Positions 1-12,959 of a stretch of DNA of 33,677 bases are shown here, one piece after another. Numbering within the stretch: position 1 is the first letter of the stretch; every line of letters starts with the position of its first letter. A program made the translations under genes and the position numbers. The DNA is from Theodoxus fluviatilis (Eukaryota; Mollusca; Gastropoda; Cycloneritida; Neritidae): NCBI GenBank assembly GCA_034096865.1, contig JAWQFJ010000458.1:1-33677 (forward strand), in the 5' to 3' direction. The notes under the pieces were generated by a model that ran no database searches, was not told the DNA's origin, and was given only the letters and a program-made list of their open reading frames with translations.

Positions 1-927
1 GTGTGTGTGTGTGTGTGTGTGTGTGTGTGACACGACAGTTCGAGACTTTGCAGGTTGTCTTCCCAGAACACGCCTAGGTGCAGAGAGGGACACGTGTGTG
101 GTGAGGAAATACAACGCAGAATAGTTTGAGGCCAGTTGGATAAAGAGAAGAAAAGCAGCGCGAAGTTGAAATACAATACAATGTAGTGCACCACCAAAAG
201 GATGTCTTCCTTTAACATCGAAAACAAATGCCAGGAAATGTGGCAAAACGATGGGGGTCTGTAAACACTGGAGAAATCTCCACGCCGTGTCCACGTAGAC
301 ACAGGGAAGGCACAATCTGCGGGGTAAAAACAGATCGCAGATCAGTGCAACACTGCCTAGGATGTCAAGCCTAAACCGCCTGAACACTGTTGAGAAAGGA
401 CGAGGGCGTGGAGAAAATTATGCTGTGATACATCATACAGTGTACACGATGCATGATGAGGGTTATGGACGTAGCATACAATACAGCACAGCACACAAGG
501 CTACACGTACATGTTCGCGATGTCCATCCTGAACCTATCTACATGCTAGAACCCAGAATATGTGATGTAGATACAATGCAGTGCACTACATTATTAAAAA
601 GGAAATGTACAATGGATATAACCATACAATGTTATGGATCTTTTTTTAAATGCCCACCCTGCACCTGAATACACGTAAGAAACATAAGCTATATACTGAG
701 GCAATGCGATAGAGTACCGTTGAGTTGAAAACGTTCACGATATTCAGCCATGAATGGAGTATTTGGGGAGGCGATGTCGAGTGTACGACCTTAAAAAACC
801 ACTTTTTCTTCAAGCCTCCATTCTGAAAATTTGATACATTCAATCGGACCTAACTTCCAGTTAATGTGCAAAATGTTAAGGAAATCCGTCCAGTAGTTTT
901 TGAGAAATCAGCCGTTGAGTCGGGACA

Positions 928-1005
<78 letters not shown>

Positions 1006-1006
1006 G
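928..1006. repeat. (CA)n microsatellite
   Basis: A nearly pure CA run with one CG interruption. It is also present in copy B at 16492-16563, where the length and interruptions differ. Confidence 0.95.
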
Positions 1007-1332
1007 AGATAAAGTCTGCAGGACCTCCAGTAAACCTGGAGGGATAACGTGTTTTTCGGGCTAGACTTGCACCGAGGTGAATGTCACGGCTCAAGCCTAT
1101 TAATTTTGATTTTATGTGTTTCGTATTCCAATTTAGTGATTGGGTGTGAATCGAGTGGTTCGGGTGTCATGCAAGATGTGTGAGTTGGAATTGAGTTCAG
1201 TTGAAGACGTCACCGATGGCCAAAAGGAAGAAGAGTGACGTCAAGGGAGAGGAAACGTCAGAATTGGCCGGAGAGGAAAGTGTTTGGTTTGGATGGAAAA
1301 AAGAGGAGATATTTTTGGACCGTTTGGGGTAA

Positions 1333-1690
1333 GATGAATTGTTTGGGACAAAGTGGAACTGTTTGTGGCAAAGTGAACTGTGTGGGGCAAGGTGGACTGT
1401 TGTGGGGCAAAGTGGAACTGTTTGTGGCAAAGTGAACTGTGTGGGGCAAGTTGGACTGTTGGGGGACAAAGTAGAACTGTTTGTGGCAAAGTGAACTGTG
1501 TGGGGCAAGTTGGACTGTTGGGGGACAAAGTGAAACTGTTTGTGGCAAAGTGAACTGTGTGGGGTAAGGTAGACTGTGTGGGGCAAAGTGAACTGTTTGG
1601 GGCAAGTGAACTGTTTGGGGCAAGTGAACTGTGTGGGGCAAGGTGGATTGTTGGGGGGCAAAGTGGAACTGTTTGGGGCAAGTTGAATCT
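1333..1690. repeat. Minisatellite built on a ~20-bp unit, higher-order ~60 bp
   Basis: Variants of GTGGGGCAAAGTGAACTGT repeat about 17 times, grouped in a higher-order ~60-bp pattern that alternates GTTTGTGGCAAAG, GTGTGGGGCAAG and GTTGGGGGACAAAG. Long minus-strand frames of the 'LPHTVHFA' type are produced only by the repeat, because its period leaves several frames open. Copy B carries the same array at 16891-17245 with different unit order and point changes, so the two arrays have diverged independently. Confidence 0.9.
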
Positions 1691-2247
1691 GTTGTGCGTG
1701 GTGTGTTATATTGTTTGGTGATTACACAGTGTATTATGGTTGTGCAGAAGTGAGTGAGGTTGCTGTTTTGATTGTATTGGTCATAAAATTGTTTGTCTTT
1801 GTGATAATTACCTTGTTTTGTCATTTATTGGTTGGCGAGGGTGTAGGCAAGGTCATTAAACCATCATTTGTCCGGGGGCTGTCTTACCACCTAAGCAGCC
1901 CATACACCCGGCCGCGACAGTGAAAGGTACGATGATGTACATGTAGAACTGGACAAGAAATTCACATTTAGGCGTCAGGACATCCTGCAACTTTACAGAA
2001 GAACTGTTCAAAGCCATTGAAATTCCGATGCGACGGAAGTCAGTCGTCAAGTTTTACCTCTGGTTACAGTTTTAACGGTGGAGGCCCCCTCCGTTGAATT
2101 TACGTCCGGTCAACACCAGCGGGAACCCGTACCATGTACCATGTGCCCATGAATGCATGGTACTGGCAATGTATCTCTGGTCAGAGAGTTAAGCACCGGA
2201 AGTCGAGGTTTACCTCCGACTCTTCCATGGATACCGGCCCTGAAGAC

Positions 2248-2338
2248 CTCCCTCCCCTGCCCCTTTCCCTCCCTCCCCTGCCCCTTTCCCTCCCTCCCCT
2301 GCCCCTTTCCCTCCCTCCCCTGCCCCTTTCCCTTCCTC
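2248..2338. repeat. 20-bp pyrimidine minisatellite
   Basis: Four near-identical copies of CCCCTGCCCCTTTCCCTCCC. The corresponding array in copy B is interrupted by the NNN gap at 18294, so this low-complexity block is probably where the assembly failed. Confidence 0.9.
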
Positions 2339-2499
2339 CAGATACGGGACCTCATCGCTCGGCTGCTTGATGCGCCTGGTGAGTTCCAGAGTTTTAGTAG
2401 AGGAGAGTTTCCTTGCAAACAATATAATCTCCAACGGGACGGACTTAACCTGCATGGTGTCGATGTCCTTCCTGCCGCTTAGCCTGTTTCTCCGTCAAC

Positions 2500-2582
2500 C
2501 CCTTGTGGGGTGGGGGTTAGAATATACCCCCTGTGGAGTGTGGGTTAGAATATACCCCCTGTGGGATGGGGGTTAGATATAC
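2500..2582. repeat. Three ~28-bp tandem units
   Basis: The phrase GGGTTAGAATATACCCCCTG repeats three times with small changes (TGGGGTGGGGG, TGGAGTGTGG, TGGGATGGGGG). It lies just beyond the end of duplicated copy A and has no counterpart elsewhere in the window. Confidence 0.85.
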
Positions 2583-2697
2583 CGTGTCACCCCAAGCCAC
2601 CAGTAAGAAGCGAATAAGAGGGAAAAGGAGACCTGACTGTACTTACTCTGACCAGAGATTATTGTGATCCACTGCGGAGGGGCCTTCAAACTCCAGT

Positions 2698-2768
2698 GGT
2701 TCGTTCATTCGTTCGTTCATTCATTCGTTTGTTCATTCGTTCATTCATTCATTCATTCATTCATTCAC
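2698..2768. repeat. (TTCA)n / (TTCG)n microsatellite
   Basis: TTCG and TTCA tetranucleotides are mixed at the left and pure TTCA lies at the right. It is the complement of the GAAT run at 30733-30822. From here to 3064 the sequence holds nothing I can assign. Confidence 0.9.
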
Positions 2769-3064
2769 TCTCCTTATGTCCTCTTTTCTTTCCCTCCTAC
2801 TCCTTCCATCATACGTTGTTTCTTCCTCCTCCACAAAGAGTACGTGATAAGTTCGTGTTATTGAATGTTTCGGATATTTCTGACGCGCCCATTACGACCT
2901 GTGCATACTTGATGTGTGCATTGAAGTTGCTTCTGTTGTACACACGACGCTCTCTGAGACTTTTTTTCAGTACAGAAACAAACCCACTGGTACATTACAG
3001 TACCCACAATGCACTGCACTGCACCACATAGTATTACACTAAAGCACTGTCCCATTTAAATAGG

Positions 3065-3340
3065 GTAACGTGTGTGCGCGCGAGCACGCACGCACACTCA
3101 CGCACGCACACACACGCACATACACATACACACACACACGCACACACACACACATACACACACACACGCACACACACACATACGCACACACACGCACACA
3201 CACATACACACACATACACACACATACGCACACACACACACGCACAAACACACATACACACACACACACAAACACACACACTTACACACAGACGCATACA
3301 CACATACACACACACACACGCACATACACATACACACACA

Positions 3341-3377
<37 letters not shown>
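3065..3377. repeat. Interrupted (CA)n tract, 310 bp
   Basis: Mostly CA dinucleotides with regular CG, TA and AA interruptions such as CACACGCACA and CATACACA. All long frames here, on both strands, are Thr/His or Cys/Val shadows of the repeat. It ends about 220 bp before the splice acceptor of the fucosyltransferase exon and so probably lies in that gene's intron. Confidence 0.95.
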
Positions 3378-3379
<2 letters not shown>

Positions 3380-3600
3380 CTCACACAAGACCACAGATAT
3401 GAAATAAAACGCATCCAAGGCGCACACTCAAACGAAGTACTGAAAAAGGAAAAACAATCAAAGAGTGCGTTGCGGGCAGATCCACTTCGCCATCAGGAGC
3501 CAAACAAATGTGCACGAGTCATGTGTATCGCTGGTTGCACTTGTGATCTGATCATAACTGTCCCATATAAGTCATTGGCTACTTTGCTTTTTTGTTACAG

Positions 3601-4754
3601 GTAGCTCGGCTGTTGTGGCCTGGGAAACGCAGGCCGTCATCGGGGACTTTCCTTGGACCTTGAGAGCAGGCATCAAACATGCGGAAAAAAAGCTGTTTGT
3701 CTTCCTGGTGTTCATGATCGTCTTCATAGGAGTTGCCAGACTCTGGTTTATACACTGGTGCTATGACAAGGAGCTGCATTCGCTGCCTGACCACACCAAG
3801 CTCATTGAAATGGTGACGGAAGTACCCTGGTTCCGTGACTATGCTGAGCGCTACGGCGCCTTCAAGGGCTGTGCTGTGGACGACTGCCACATGACTCGAT
3901 GCCAAGGCAAGAGGACTCCGGACGCCCTGGCCTTCTTGGCAGAGGCGCATAGCCCGAGAGTGTTCCTGCCCAAAGCTCCAGGTCAGACCTGGTTTTACAT
4001 CACATGGGAGAGCCCTGTCACGGTAGGCGAGTTAAACGGACAGTTCACGCCTGATCTGTATTCCAAATTTGACCTGGCGATGACATACAAGGACGGCTCA
4101 GACATCTACATGCCCTATTCCACTGTGGTAAAGCTGGAGAACCCTCCAAAGAGAAACCTGACCGCCGTGATGATGCAGAAGCGAAGACTGGCGGCTCAGG
4201 TTTCCAGCCACTGCGAGTGCCAGAGTCGCCGAGCGGACTACATTCGCCTGATGCAGCAGTACGTTTCTGTGGATGTGTTTGGCAAGTGTGGAAGCAGGTC
4301 CTGTTCTTCTAATTGCTTTGCACTCATCAACAAGGAGTACAAGTTTTACCTCTCCTTTGAAAACTCTCTTTGTGCCGGATACATAACCGAAAAATTCTTC
4401 TCTATATATGATATGGACTTGGTGCCTGTAGCGAGAGGATATACGAATTATTCTAAACTCTTCCCACCCAAAACTTTCATAGATACCCGGGACTTCCCCA
4501 CCGTCAAAGCCCTGGCGGAGTACCTGGAGTACCTGGACAAGAACGACACAGCCTACATGGAGTACCTGGAGGCCAAAGCTATGTACAGGTCTAACTACGC
4601 AATGCCAGACATCAGAGATAACTTTATGAAGGAAACATTTTGCGACCTGTGTTATCACATGCATAGAAAAGTGCCAATAAAACGACGACAAAGCGATTTC
4701 CGAACCTGGTGGTCGAAAGAAACTAGTTGCGTTGAGCCCAGAGACATTGTGTGA
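3601..4754 (+). CDS. GT10 alpha-1,3-fucosyltransferase, 3' terminal coding exon
   Basis: A type II Golgi enzyme expected to transfer fucose from GDP-fucose to GlcNAc on N-glycans or related glycans. A pyrimidine-rich acceptor ending TTTTTTGTTACAG precedes 3601, and the exon enters in phase 1. The in-frame stop at 3555-3557 has no ATG after it, and the first in-frame ATG falls inside the membrane segment, so the start must be in an upstream exon. Numbering residues from GTG 3615: signal anchor about 27-48; N-terminal domain with TWFYITWESP (125-134) and DIYMPYS (163-169); R205/R206 in the C-ECQSRRADYI region; VDVFGKCG (219-226); the family signature FYLSFENS...YITEKFF (244-262) with K260; C-terminal CDLC (343-346). 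N-glycosylation sequons lie at N181, N278 and N310. The product is about 380 residues with a TGA stop, a normal family length. AGYITEK replaces the commoner D-Y form. No AATAAA is visible in the 900 bases after the stop. The exact acceptor is not predictable. Confidence 0.95.
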
Positions 4755-4974
4755 GTGGTCATTCGCCGGACAAAATGTTGTTTTTCATTACTGGACAATT
4801 TGTGCTCAAAAAATTTGTTTATGAAGAAACCTGACCTTTTTTTAGCAAAGTGATCCATGCTGCTGACTGCGCATTTACCTCAAATATCACGACTATTTGG
4901 TCTTAGTTCACGTTCTCATTACAGACCACCTGGTCATAGATTGCGATAGACTATTACTTTTTTCAAATCTAGCA

Positions 4975-5134
4975 CATCCTCCTCCTCCTCCTCCTCCTCC
5001 TCCTCATCATCATCATCATCATCATCATCCTCATCCTCATCCTCATCCTCATCCTCATCCTCATCATCCTCATCCTCATCATCATCATCCTCATCCTCAT
5101 CATCCTCATCATCATCATTATCATCATCATCATG
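4975..5134. repeat. (CCT)n(CAT)n compound trinucleotide repeat
   Basis: A CCT run passes into CAT, then into alternating CCTCAT and CATCAT blocks. The poly-His/Pro and poly-Asp/Glu frames are repeat artefacts. It lies 220 bp past the fucosyltransferase stop and may be in the 3' UTR. Confidence 0.95.
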
Positions 5135-5135
5135 C

Positions 5136-5590
5136 AGCATTATATTTGCTTATGGGCTGACCAACTTCTGGAATGTGCGCCCATTTTTAATGATGCTATG
5201 ACATTTGGCGCTGTCGTGGAAAGGAAATTTTCTTAAACTGTTGAATGCATTGATAGAGTTTATTTGTTCACAACCGAAAATAGTTTGTCATTTTTAGGGC
5301 ACAGTGAATTGTGCGGGTAGAAAAACGCCCATATGCGAAAGCATTTAGCATATTCCATGCACATTTGTTTTCATTCAGACAAAAACGTGCAGAAGAAGGA
5401 AATCGTGTACATGTTCACCTCGAGCAAGATATACATCGGCAAGTGGTTGAAGGATAAGGGGATTGCTTTTCTCCCGCATGTGGAGATCAGTTATGTTTCC
5501 TCTGGCTGTGAAGAAAAGTACATTTTCTTCTGTTATAGAAGAAGCGGTTCGTGGCACTGCGTTTTTCAGCACCCGGTTCATATTCAACGT
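5136..5590. other. Unassigned intergenic sequence
   Basis: Single-copy-looking sequence after the fucosyltransferase gene. A 95-codon frame at 5333-5620 on the plus strand and a 70-codon frame opposite it match nothing I recognise. I see no splice-site support, and the plus frame runs into a repeated segment at its end. Confidence 0.5.
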
Positions 5591-5593
5591 CTA

Positions 5594-5748
5594 AGGCGTT
5601 GGCAGCCACAAGGACATTGACAAAAGCTTAGGGAAATGTATGATTGTTCGTAGATGTTGCTGCAATGCGTGAATTATATTGCATCTCAATGACAAATATC
5701 TAGTGTTTCCTCGCTACATAGGCAAGACGGCAAGGTGGTGAAAGTTTG
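5594..5748 (+). repeat. Direct repeat, left copy (partner 8463-8611)
   Basis: The segment starting GGCAGCCA and containing GGACATTGACAAAAGCTTAG and CTACATAGGCAAGACGGCAA is repeated at 8463-8611 with few differences. In this copy it is followed directly by the first ~870-bp interspersed element. In the right copy it continues into TTTTAAATAAAAATAACTC, similar to the TTAATAATTC that follows the element here. Confidence 0.9.
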
Positions 5749-6619
5749 TTTTTGACTCACATGCGAAGCAAAAGTGAGTCTATGTACTCACCCGTTTCGT
5801 CCGTCCGGGCGTCCGGGTGTCCGGGCGTCCGGGCGTCCAGGCGTCCGAAAACTTTAACGTTGGATTTTTCTCGGAGACTATTAAGTCTATCAATACCAAA
5901 TGTGGCATAATGGTGTATGATGACAAGGCCTCAAAAAACATACACAGTGACTTGTTCTTGCTTCAAGGTCAAGGTCGCAGGGGCCATAAATGTTGTCTAA
6001 AAACAGTAATTTTTCACATTTTCTCAATTTTCTCTGAAGTTTTTGAGATTGGATACCTGACCTGTATATGGTATATAGGGCAAAGTAGTCCCTATCGTTT
6101 GATACCAGATTGGTTGACCTTGCTTCAAGGTCAAGGTCACAGGAGCTCTTCAAAGTTGGATTGTATACATATTTTGAAGTGACCTTGACCCTAAACTATG
6201 GAAGATAACTGTTTCAAACTTAAAAATTATATGGGGCACATATTATACTTTTATCATGAGGAACATTTGGTCACATATCATCAAGGTTAAGGTCACTTTG
6301 ACCCTTATGAAATGTGACCAAAATGGGGTAGTGAACCACTAAAAGTGACCATATCTCATGGTAGAAAGTGCCAATAAGCACCATTGTGCTTCCTATGTCT
6401 TGAATTAACAGCTTTGTGTTGCATGACCTTGGATGACCTTGACCTTGGGTCAAGGCCACATGTATTTTGGTAGGGAAAATGTGTAAAGCATTTCTTAGTG
6501 TATGAAGTCATTGCTAGGTTTAGTTGTTTGGCCTTGACCTTGAAGGTCACCTGATGGTCAAGGTCATGTAAAGGTCAAGGTCAAGCATGTGAGTCGTATG
6601 GGCTTTGCCCTTCTTGTTA
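5749..6619. mobile_element. ~870-bp interspersed element, copy 1, with TGACCTTGACCT motifs
   Basis: It shares its whole length with 6880-7754. It opens with TTTTTGACTCACATGCGAAG, which forms a 7-bp hairpin with the following GTGAGTC, and closes with GCATGTGAGTC...CCCTTCTTGTTA. The 11-bp sequence GACTCACATGC at 5754-5764 recurs inverted at 6585-6595. A CGTCCGGG-rich array sits near the left end. No transposase-like frame is present, so it would be non-autonomous. It contains three perfect AGGTCAAGGTCA 12-mers or complements (6128-6139, 6434-6445, 6572-6583) and several one-mismatch versions. Open frames in it are short and recur only with the repeat. Confidence 0.8.
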
Positions 6620-6636
6620 ATAATTCAAGAACGCCT

Positions 6637-6879
6637 GGAACAGTTTAATTAGTTTCGTTCATTGTCATAGACGGTTGCCAGGGAATTCATCGTTTGAACG
6701 TGAGGGAATTTCTGTTAACAGTTACATTTGTTTGTCTTCATCGGCGGTAGCAAGGAATTATTCGACTGAACCACGAGTGAATTTTTATTGATTGAGACAG
6801 TTTAAATATTTGTTTGCTTTTATCGGCGGTTGCAAGGAATTATTCGATTGAACCGGGGGTGAACTTTTGTTGATTGCAA
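6637..6879. repeat. Degenerate ~75-80-bp tandem array (three units)
   Basis: The units share the phrase CGGCGGTTGCAAGGAATTAT, then a GAACC-type block and TGAATTTTTATTGATTG. A fourth diverged unit lies at 7755-7835, on the other side of the second interspersed element, so that element appears to have been inserted into the array. Confidence 0.75.
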
Positions 6880-7754
6880 TTTTTGACTCACATGCGAAGC
6901 AAAAGTGAGTCTATGTACTGAGCCGTGTCGTCCGTCCGTCCGGGCGTCCGGGCGTCCGTCCGGGCGGGCGTCCGTCCGTAAAAAACTTAAACGTTGGATT
7001 TTTCTCGGAGACTATTAAGTCTATCAACACCAAATGTGGCATGATGGTGTATGATGACAAGGCCTCAAAAAACATACATAGTGACTTGACCTTGCTTCAA
7101 GGTCAAGGTCACAGGAGCCATAAATGTGGTCTCAAAAACAGTCATTTTTCACATTTTCCCAATTTTCTCCCACGTTATTGAGAATGGCGACCTTAGCTAC
7201 AAGTGGTATATAGGTCAAAGCAAGCCCTATCTTTTGATACCAGTTTGGTTGACCTTGCTTCAAGGTCAAGGTCACAGGAGCTCTTCAAAGTTGGATTGTA
7301 TACATATTTTGAAGTGACCTTGACCCTGAACTATGGAAGATAACTGTTTCAAACTTAATAATTATGTGGGGCACATGTTATACTTTCATCATGAGACACA
7401 TTTGTTCACATATCATCAAGGTCAAGGTCACTTTGACCCTTATGAAATGTGACCAAAATGGGGTAGTGAACCACTAAGAGTGACTATATCTCATGGTAGA
7501 AAGTGCCAATAAGCACCATTGTGCTTCCTATGTCTTGAATTAACAGCTTTGTGTTGCATGACCTTGGATGACCTTGACCTTGGGTCAAGGTCACATGTAT
7601 TTTGGTAGGAAAAATGTGTAAAGCATTTCTTTGTGTATGATGTCATTGGTAGGTTTAGTTGTTTGACCTTGACCTTGAAGGTCACCTGAAGGTCAAGGTC
7701 ATATAAAGGTCAAGGTCAAGCATGTGAGTCGTATGGGCTTTGCCCTTCTTGTTA
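6880..7754. mobile_element. ~870-bp interspersed element, copy 2
   Basis: A same-orientation copy of 5749-6619, with the same hairpin-forming start and the GCATGTGAGTC end at 7720-7730. Its CGTCCG array has a different unit number. It carries seven perfect 12-bp AGGTCAAGGTCA motifs or complements (7100-7111, 7263-7274, 7419-7430, 7569-7580, 7664-7675, 7690-7701, 7707-7718), more than copy 1. It is bounded on both sides by units of the ~75-bp array. There is no coding capacity for a transposase. Confidence 0.8.
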
Positions 7755-7835
7755 TTGTTTGTTTTTTGCTTTCATCGGCGGTTGTGACAAACTATTCAAC
7801 TGAATTGAGAGTGAATTTTTCGCAGTGTAGGTCAG
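7755..7835. repeat. Fourth unit of the ~75-bp array
   Basis: TTTCATCGGCGGTTGTGACA followed by AACTATTCAACTGAATTGAG matches the units at 6637-6879 with more changes. From here to 8017 the sequence holds nothing else I can assign. Confidence 0.6.
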
Positions 7836-8017
7836 TGGTTTTTTAAGTTTTCAAACTTTTTTAAAAAAGTGAAGTACTGGTTTGAAAGACGATTTTTTTT
7901 GTTTTTTTATTTTTTGGGTGGTTGTGTGGTGGTGGTGGTAAATACATTGTCGAATATTAAATTTCTTTTGTAGTTTTACTCCCATGCATTGTATTGTGGT
8001 GTGACTCTCTACTGTCA

Positions 8018-8452
8018 GCTTCCTGAACTGACGCTTCCTGTGTGAGGAAGCAGACTGCACCCTGGGAAGTGGGGCCCAACAGGCTTCCTGAACTGACGCT
8101 TCCTGTGTGAGGAAGCAGGCTGCACCCTGGGAAGTGGGGCCCAACAGGCTTGCTGAACTGACGCTTCGTGTGTGAGGAAGCAGGCTACACCCTGGGAAGT
8201 GGGACCCAACAGGCTTGCTGTGTGAGGAAGCAGGCTACACCCTGGGAAGTGGGACCCAACAGCCTTGCTGTGTGAGGAAGCAGGCTGCACCCTGGGAAGT
8301 GGGGCCCAACAGGCTTCCTGAACTGACGCTTCCTGTGTGAGGAAGCAGGCTGCACCCTGGAGAGTGGGGCCCAACAGGCTTGCTGAACTGACGCTTCGTG
8401 TGTGAGGACGCAGGCTACACCCTGGGAAGTGGGGCCCAACAGCCTTGCTGAA
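8018..8452. repeat. 65-bp minisatellite with 50-bp deletion variants
   Basis: There are seven units. The landmark CACCCTGG recurs at spacings of 65, 65, 50, 50, 65 and 65. The 50-bp units lack the 15 bases that include GAACTGACGCTTC. Each full unit carries GCTTCCTGTGTGAGGAAGC, a 6-bp-stem hairpin. The unit length leaves different frames open, so the minus-strand frames rich in 'GPTSQGVACFLT' are repeat artefacts. Confidence 0.92.
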
Positions 8453-8462
8453 AGTATTGCTT

Positions 8463-8611
8463 GGCAGCCATCAGGACATTGACAAAAGCTTAGGGAAATG
8501 TATGATTGTTCGTAGATGTTGCTGCAATGCGTGAATTATGTCGCACCTCAATGACAAATACCTAGTGTTTCCTCGCTACATAGGCAAGACGGCAAGGTGG
8601 TGAAAGTTTTT
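8463..8611 (+). repeat. Direct repeat, right copy (partner 5594-5748)
   Basis: This copy repeats the left copy from GGCAGCCA to GGTGGTGAAAGTTT and runs on into sequence similar to what follows the first ~870-bp element. It therefore looks like an approximate unoccupied version of that insertion site. Confidence 0.85.
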
Positions 8612-9208
8612 TAAATAAAAATAACTCAAGAACATCGGATACTTGTAGACATTATTCATTGAAAACATTTGGAGTGATACACTTCGATGAAATGACGATG
8701 TGATAGTGTACAAATATTGCTGCGGTCAATGTTGTTGATATGGAAAATCTTCTTTTCACTCATTCTGTGACTACATGTATAGAAATGCTATCAGCAAGAG
8801 CAGAAAAAGTAATGTGGAAAGCACTTTGTGTTTATTTTTTTCTACGCTGTAAGTAGCTTTTTCTTTTCTGAGGTAAAACATTAGAACTGGTAGTCGTTAT
8901 ACTTTTTTCTCCCTCCTTACGCTCTGATTGCAAGTTGGATTTGTTCAAATGCAGCCTTGTGGTGGAGTATTGTATGGTGTGGTACACAAAAGGTCCTCTC
9001 CCAGCTGACAAGATAATCGCCTTTTATGGTATGTGTCAGATCAATGTCCCCTGTGACTTGGGAACATTGCTATAGATTAGATTCTGGCTACTCGTTTCAT
9101 GCAAAGATTACCGTGGCTTTTTATTAGGATTTTTCTTACTATAATAGACTTGCTGCTTACATTCTCCGCATAGAAATTTACCAGCCAGAGCAATCGACCT
9201 GGGATTAA
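8612..9208. other. Unassigned intergenic sequence
   Basis: AT-rich, single-copy-looking sequence. I see no frame with coding character, RNA gene or repeat. Confidence 0.5.
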
Positions 9209-9300
9209 TTAATGGTTTACGGTCCATCAGCCTTTGGGAGCCATGCGAGGCCATTGAACACGAAAATCCTAGAGTTGATTCAAGTAAGAGCTAGTTAAGT
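9209..9300 (-). mobile_element. SINE-like dispersed repeat, fragment
   Basis: The plus-strand phrase GGTTTACGGTCCATCAGCCT, then GAGGCCATTGAACACGAAAA and CTAGAG, matches the copies at 22688, 24087 and 30825. Read on the minus strand, the body ends in a CCGTAAACC block followed by a short ATTA-type simple repeat. It is the shortest and most diverged of the four copies. Confidence 0.6.
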
Positions 9301-9689
9301 TCACAGACGGCAGGGCCTGTAATGTGCTTCTTGCAGTCCGAAAATAGAAAAGTGTACGTACACGGAAGCATATGCTTTTCGAGTTGTCATTTGTATAATT
9401 TGAGGAGTATGTATATTATTTATTTCTGTACCAACCTTGTGGAAACTTTTTTATCGTTGCGTACATGAAGGAGCATCAATACACCGTACATGTCCACTCT
9501 CTGAATTATGTTCCTAGAATTGATCAGGAGTGCATCGAGGTACAACGTTTTCGACAAAACTGTCTACAATTCAACACGGGTTGCTTTCTTTTCTGTGAAA
9601 AAGTCATCGTGCCATTCTAGATGTAACCATGGCATGTTCTACTAAGTGAAAAACTGCTGTGATGTCTATATCGTCCGTTACTTCGTCTA
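9301..9689. other. Unassigned intergenic sequence
   Basis: I see no gene, RNA or repeat in this stretch. Confidence 0.5.
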
Positions 9690-9900
9690 ATGGCAACTTC
9701 TTCACTGGCTCAAGCGCCAGGACGTGATTGGCTGTTGCCTAGTGACCCGCCTCGCCTCGGCCTGGTTCGCGAGGAACTCTTCGCCAACTAGGTAGGCTAA
9801 GCAACACGCCCCTGCAGCAGCTTGCTGACAGCGGGTCCGGCGTTCGTAGCTGTGCGTTTCCTGGCGTTGCATCCTCGAGTGAGGTGCTTGCCTCACATTG
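9690..9900. promoter_or_regulatory. GC/CpG-richer block with CCAAT-type and X-box-like motifs
   Basis: This block is clearly more GC- and CpG-rich than its AT-rich surroundings. It contains GATTGGCTG (an inverted CCAAT box) directly followed by GTTGCCTAGTGAC, which resembles an RFX X-box. Frames of 64-89 codons on the minus strand are open but match no family I know. No gene start is identifiable, so a promoter or enhancer role is inference only. Confidence 0.25.
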
Positions 9901-10905
<1,005 letters not shown>

Positions 10906-11083
10906 GGGAGAGTCGGTAAGAGTGAGACATAGAAATAAAATGATTCTTTCACATATCTGTTGTACATCACATGAGCTTCCTGTATATAATTCTTTAATGA
11001 GAAAATAACCAATCGGTCAAAACAATACAAACGCACATCAGTAACAGACAAAAGCAAATTTGAATGAAAATATGTGCATAGGG

Positions 11084-12896
<1,813 letters not shown>

Positions 12897-12897
12897 A

Positions 12898-12958
<61 letters not shown>
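12897..12958. repeat. (TA)n microsatellite, ~30 units
   Basis: A pure TA run; the Tyr/Ile frames across it are artefacts. Confidence 0.98.

Positions 12959-12959
<1 letters not shown>

Larger units (their letters stand above)
1..2339. repeat. Duplicated segment, copy A (partner of 15529-18293)
   Basis: This stretch matches 15529-18293 almost base for base, in the same orientation, from the GT run at the window edge through a CA microsatellite, a 20-bp-based minisatellite and a CCTGCCCC array. Copy A lacks a second 70-bp unit found at 15801-15870 and lacks the 416-bp insertion found at 17618-18033. Its 345-749 part is present a third time at 18297-18700. Around 878-927 there is a phrase (AATCCGTCCAGTAGTTTTTG) running into the CA microsatellite, which looks like the end of an interspersed repeat. 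Short open frames here, for example at 453-668, recur in all copies and look non-coding. In the second location this sequence is filamin intron, so copy A may be intron-derived. Confidence 0.9.

Noticed and set aside
453..668. 71-74-codon frame repeated at 453, 16022 and 18405
   Set aside because: It occurs only because the segment is triplicated. Its ends differ between copies, it has no known domain, and in copy B it lies inside a filamin intron.
1197..1824. Long minus-strand frames rich in LPHTVHFATNSS
   Set aside because: They are by-products of the minisatellite; three overlapping frames on the same strand show the same repeat peptide.
3034..3427. Possible cysteine-rich or His-rich small proteins
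   Set aside because: Cys/Val and Thr/His translations of the interrupted CA repeat.
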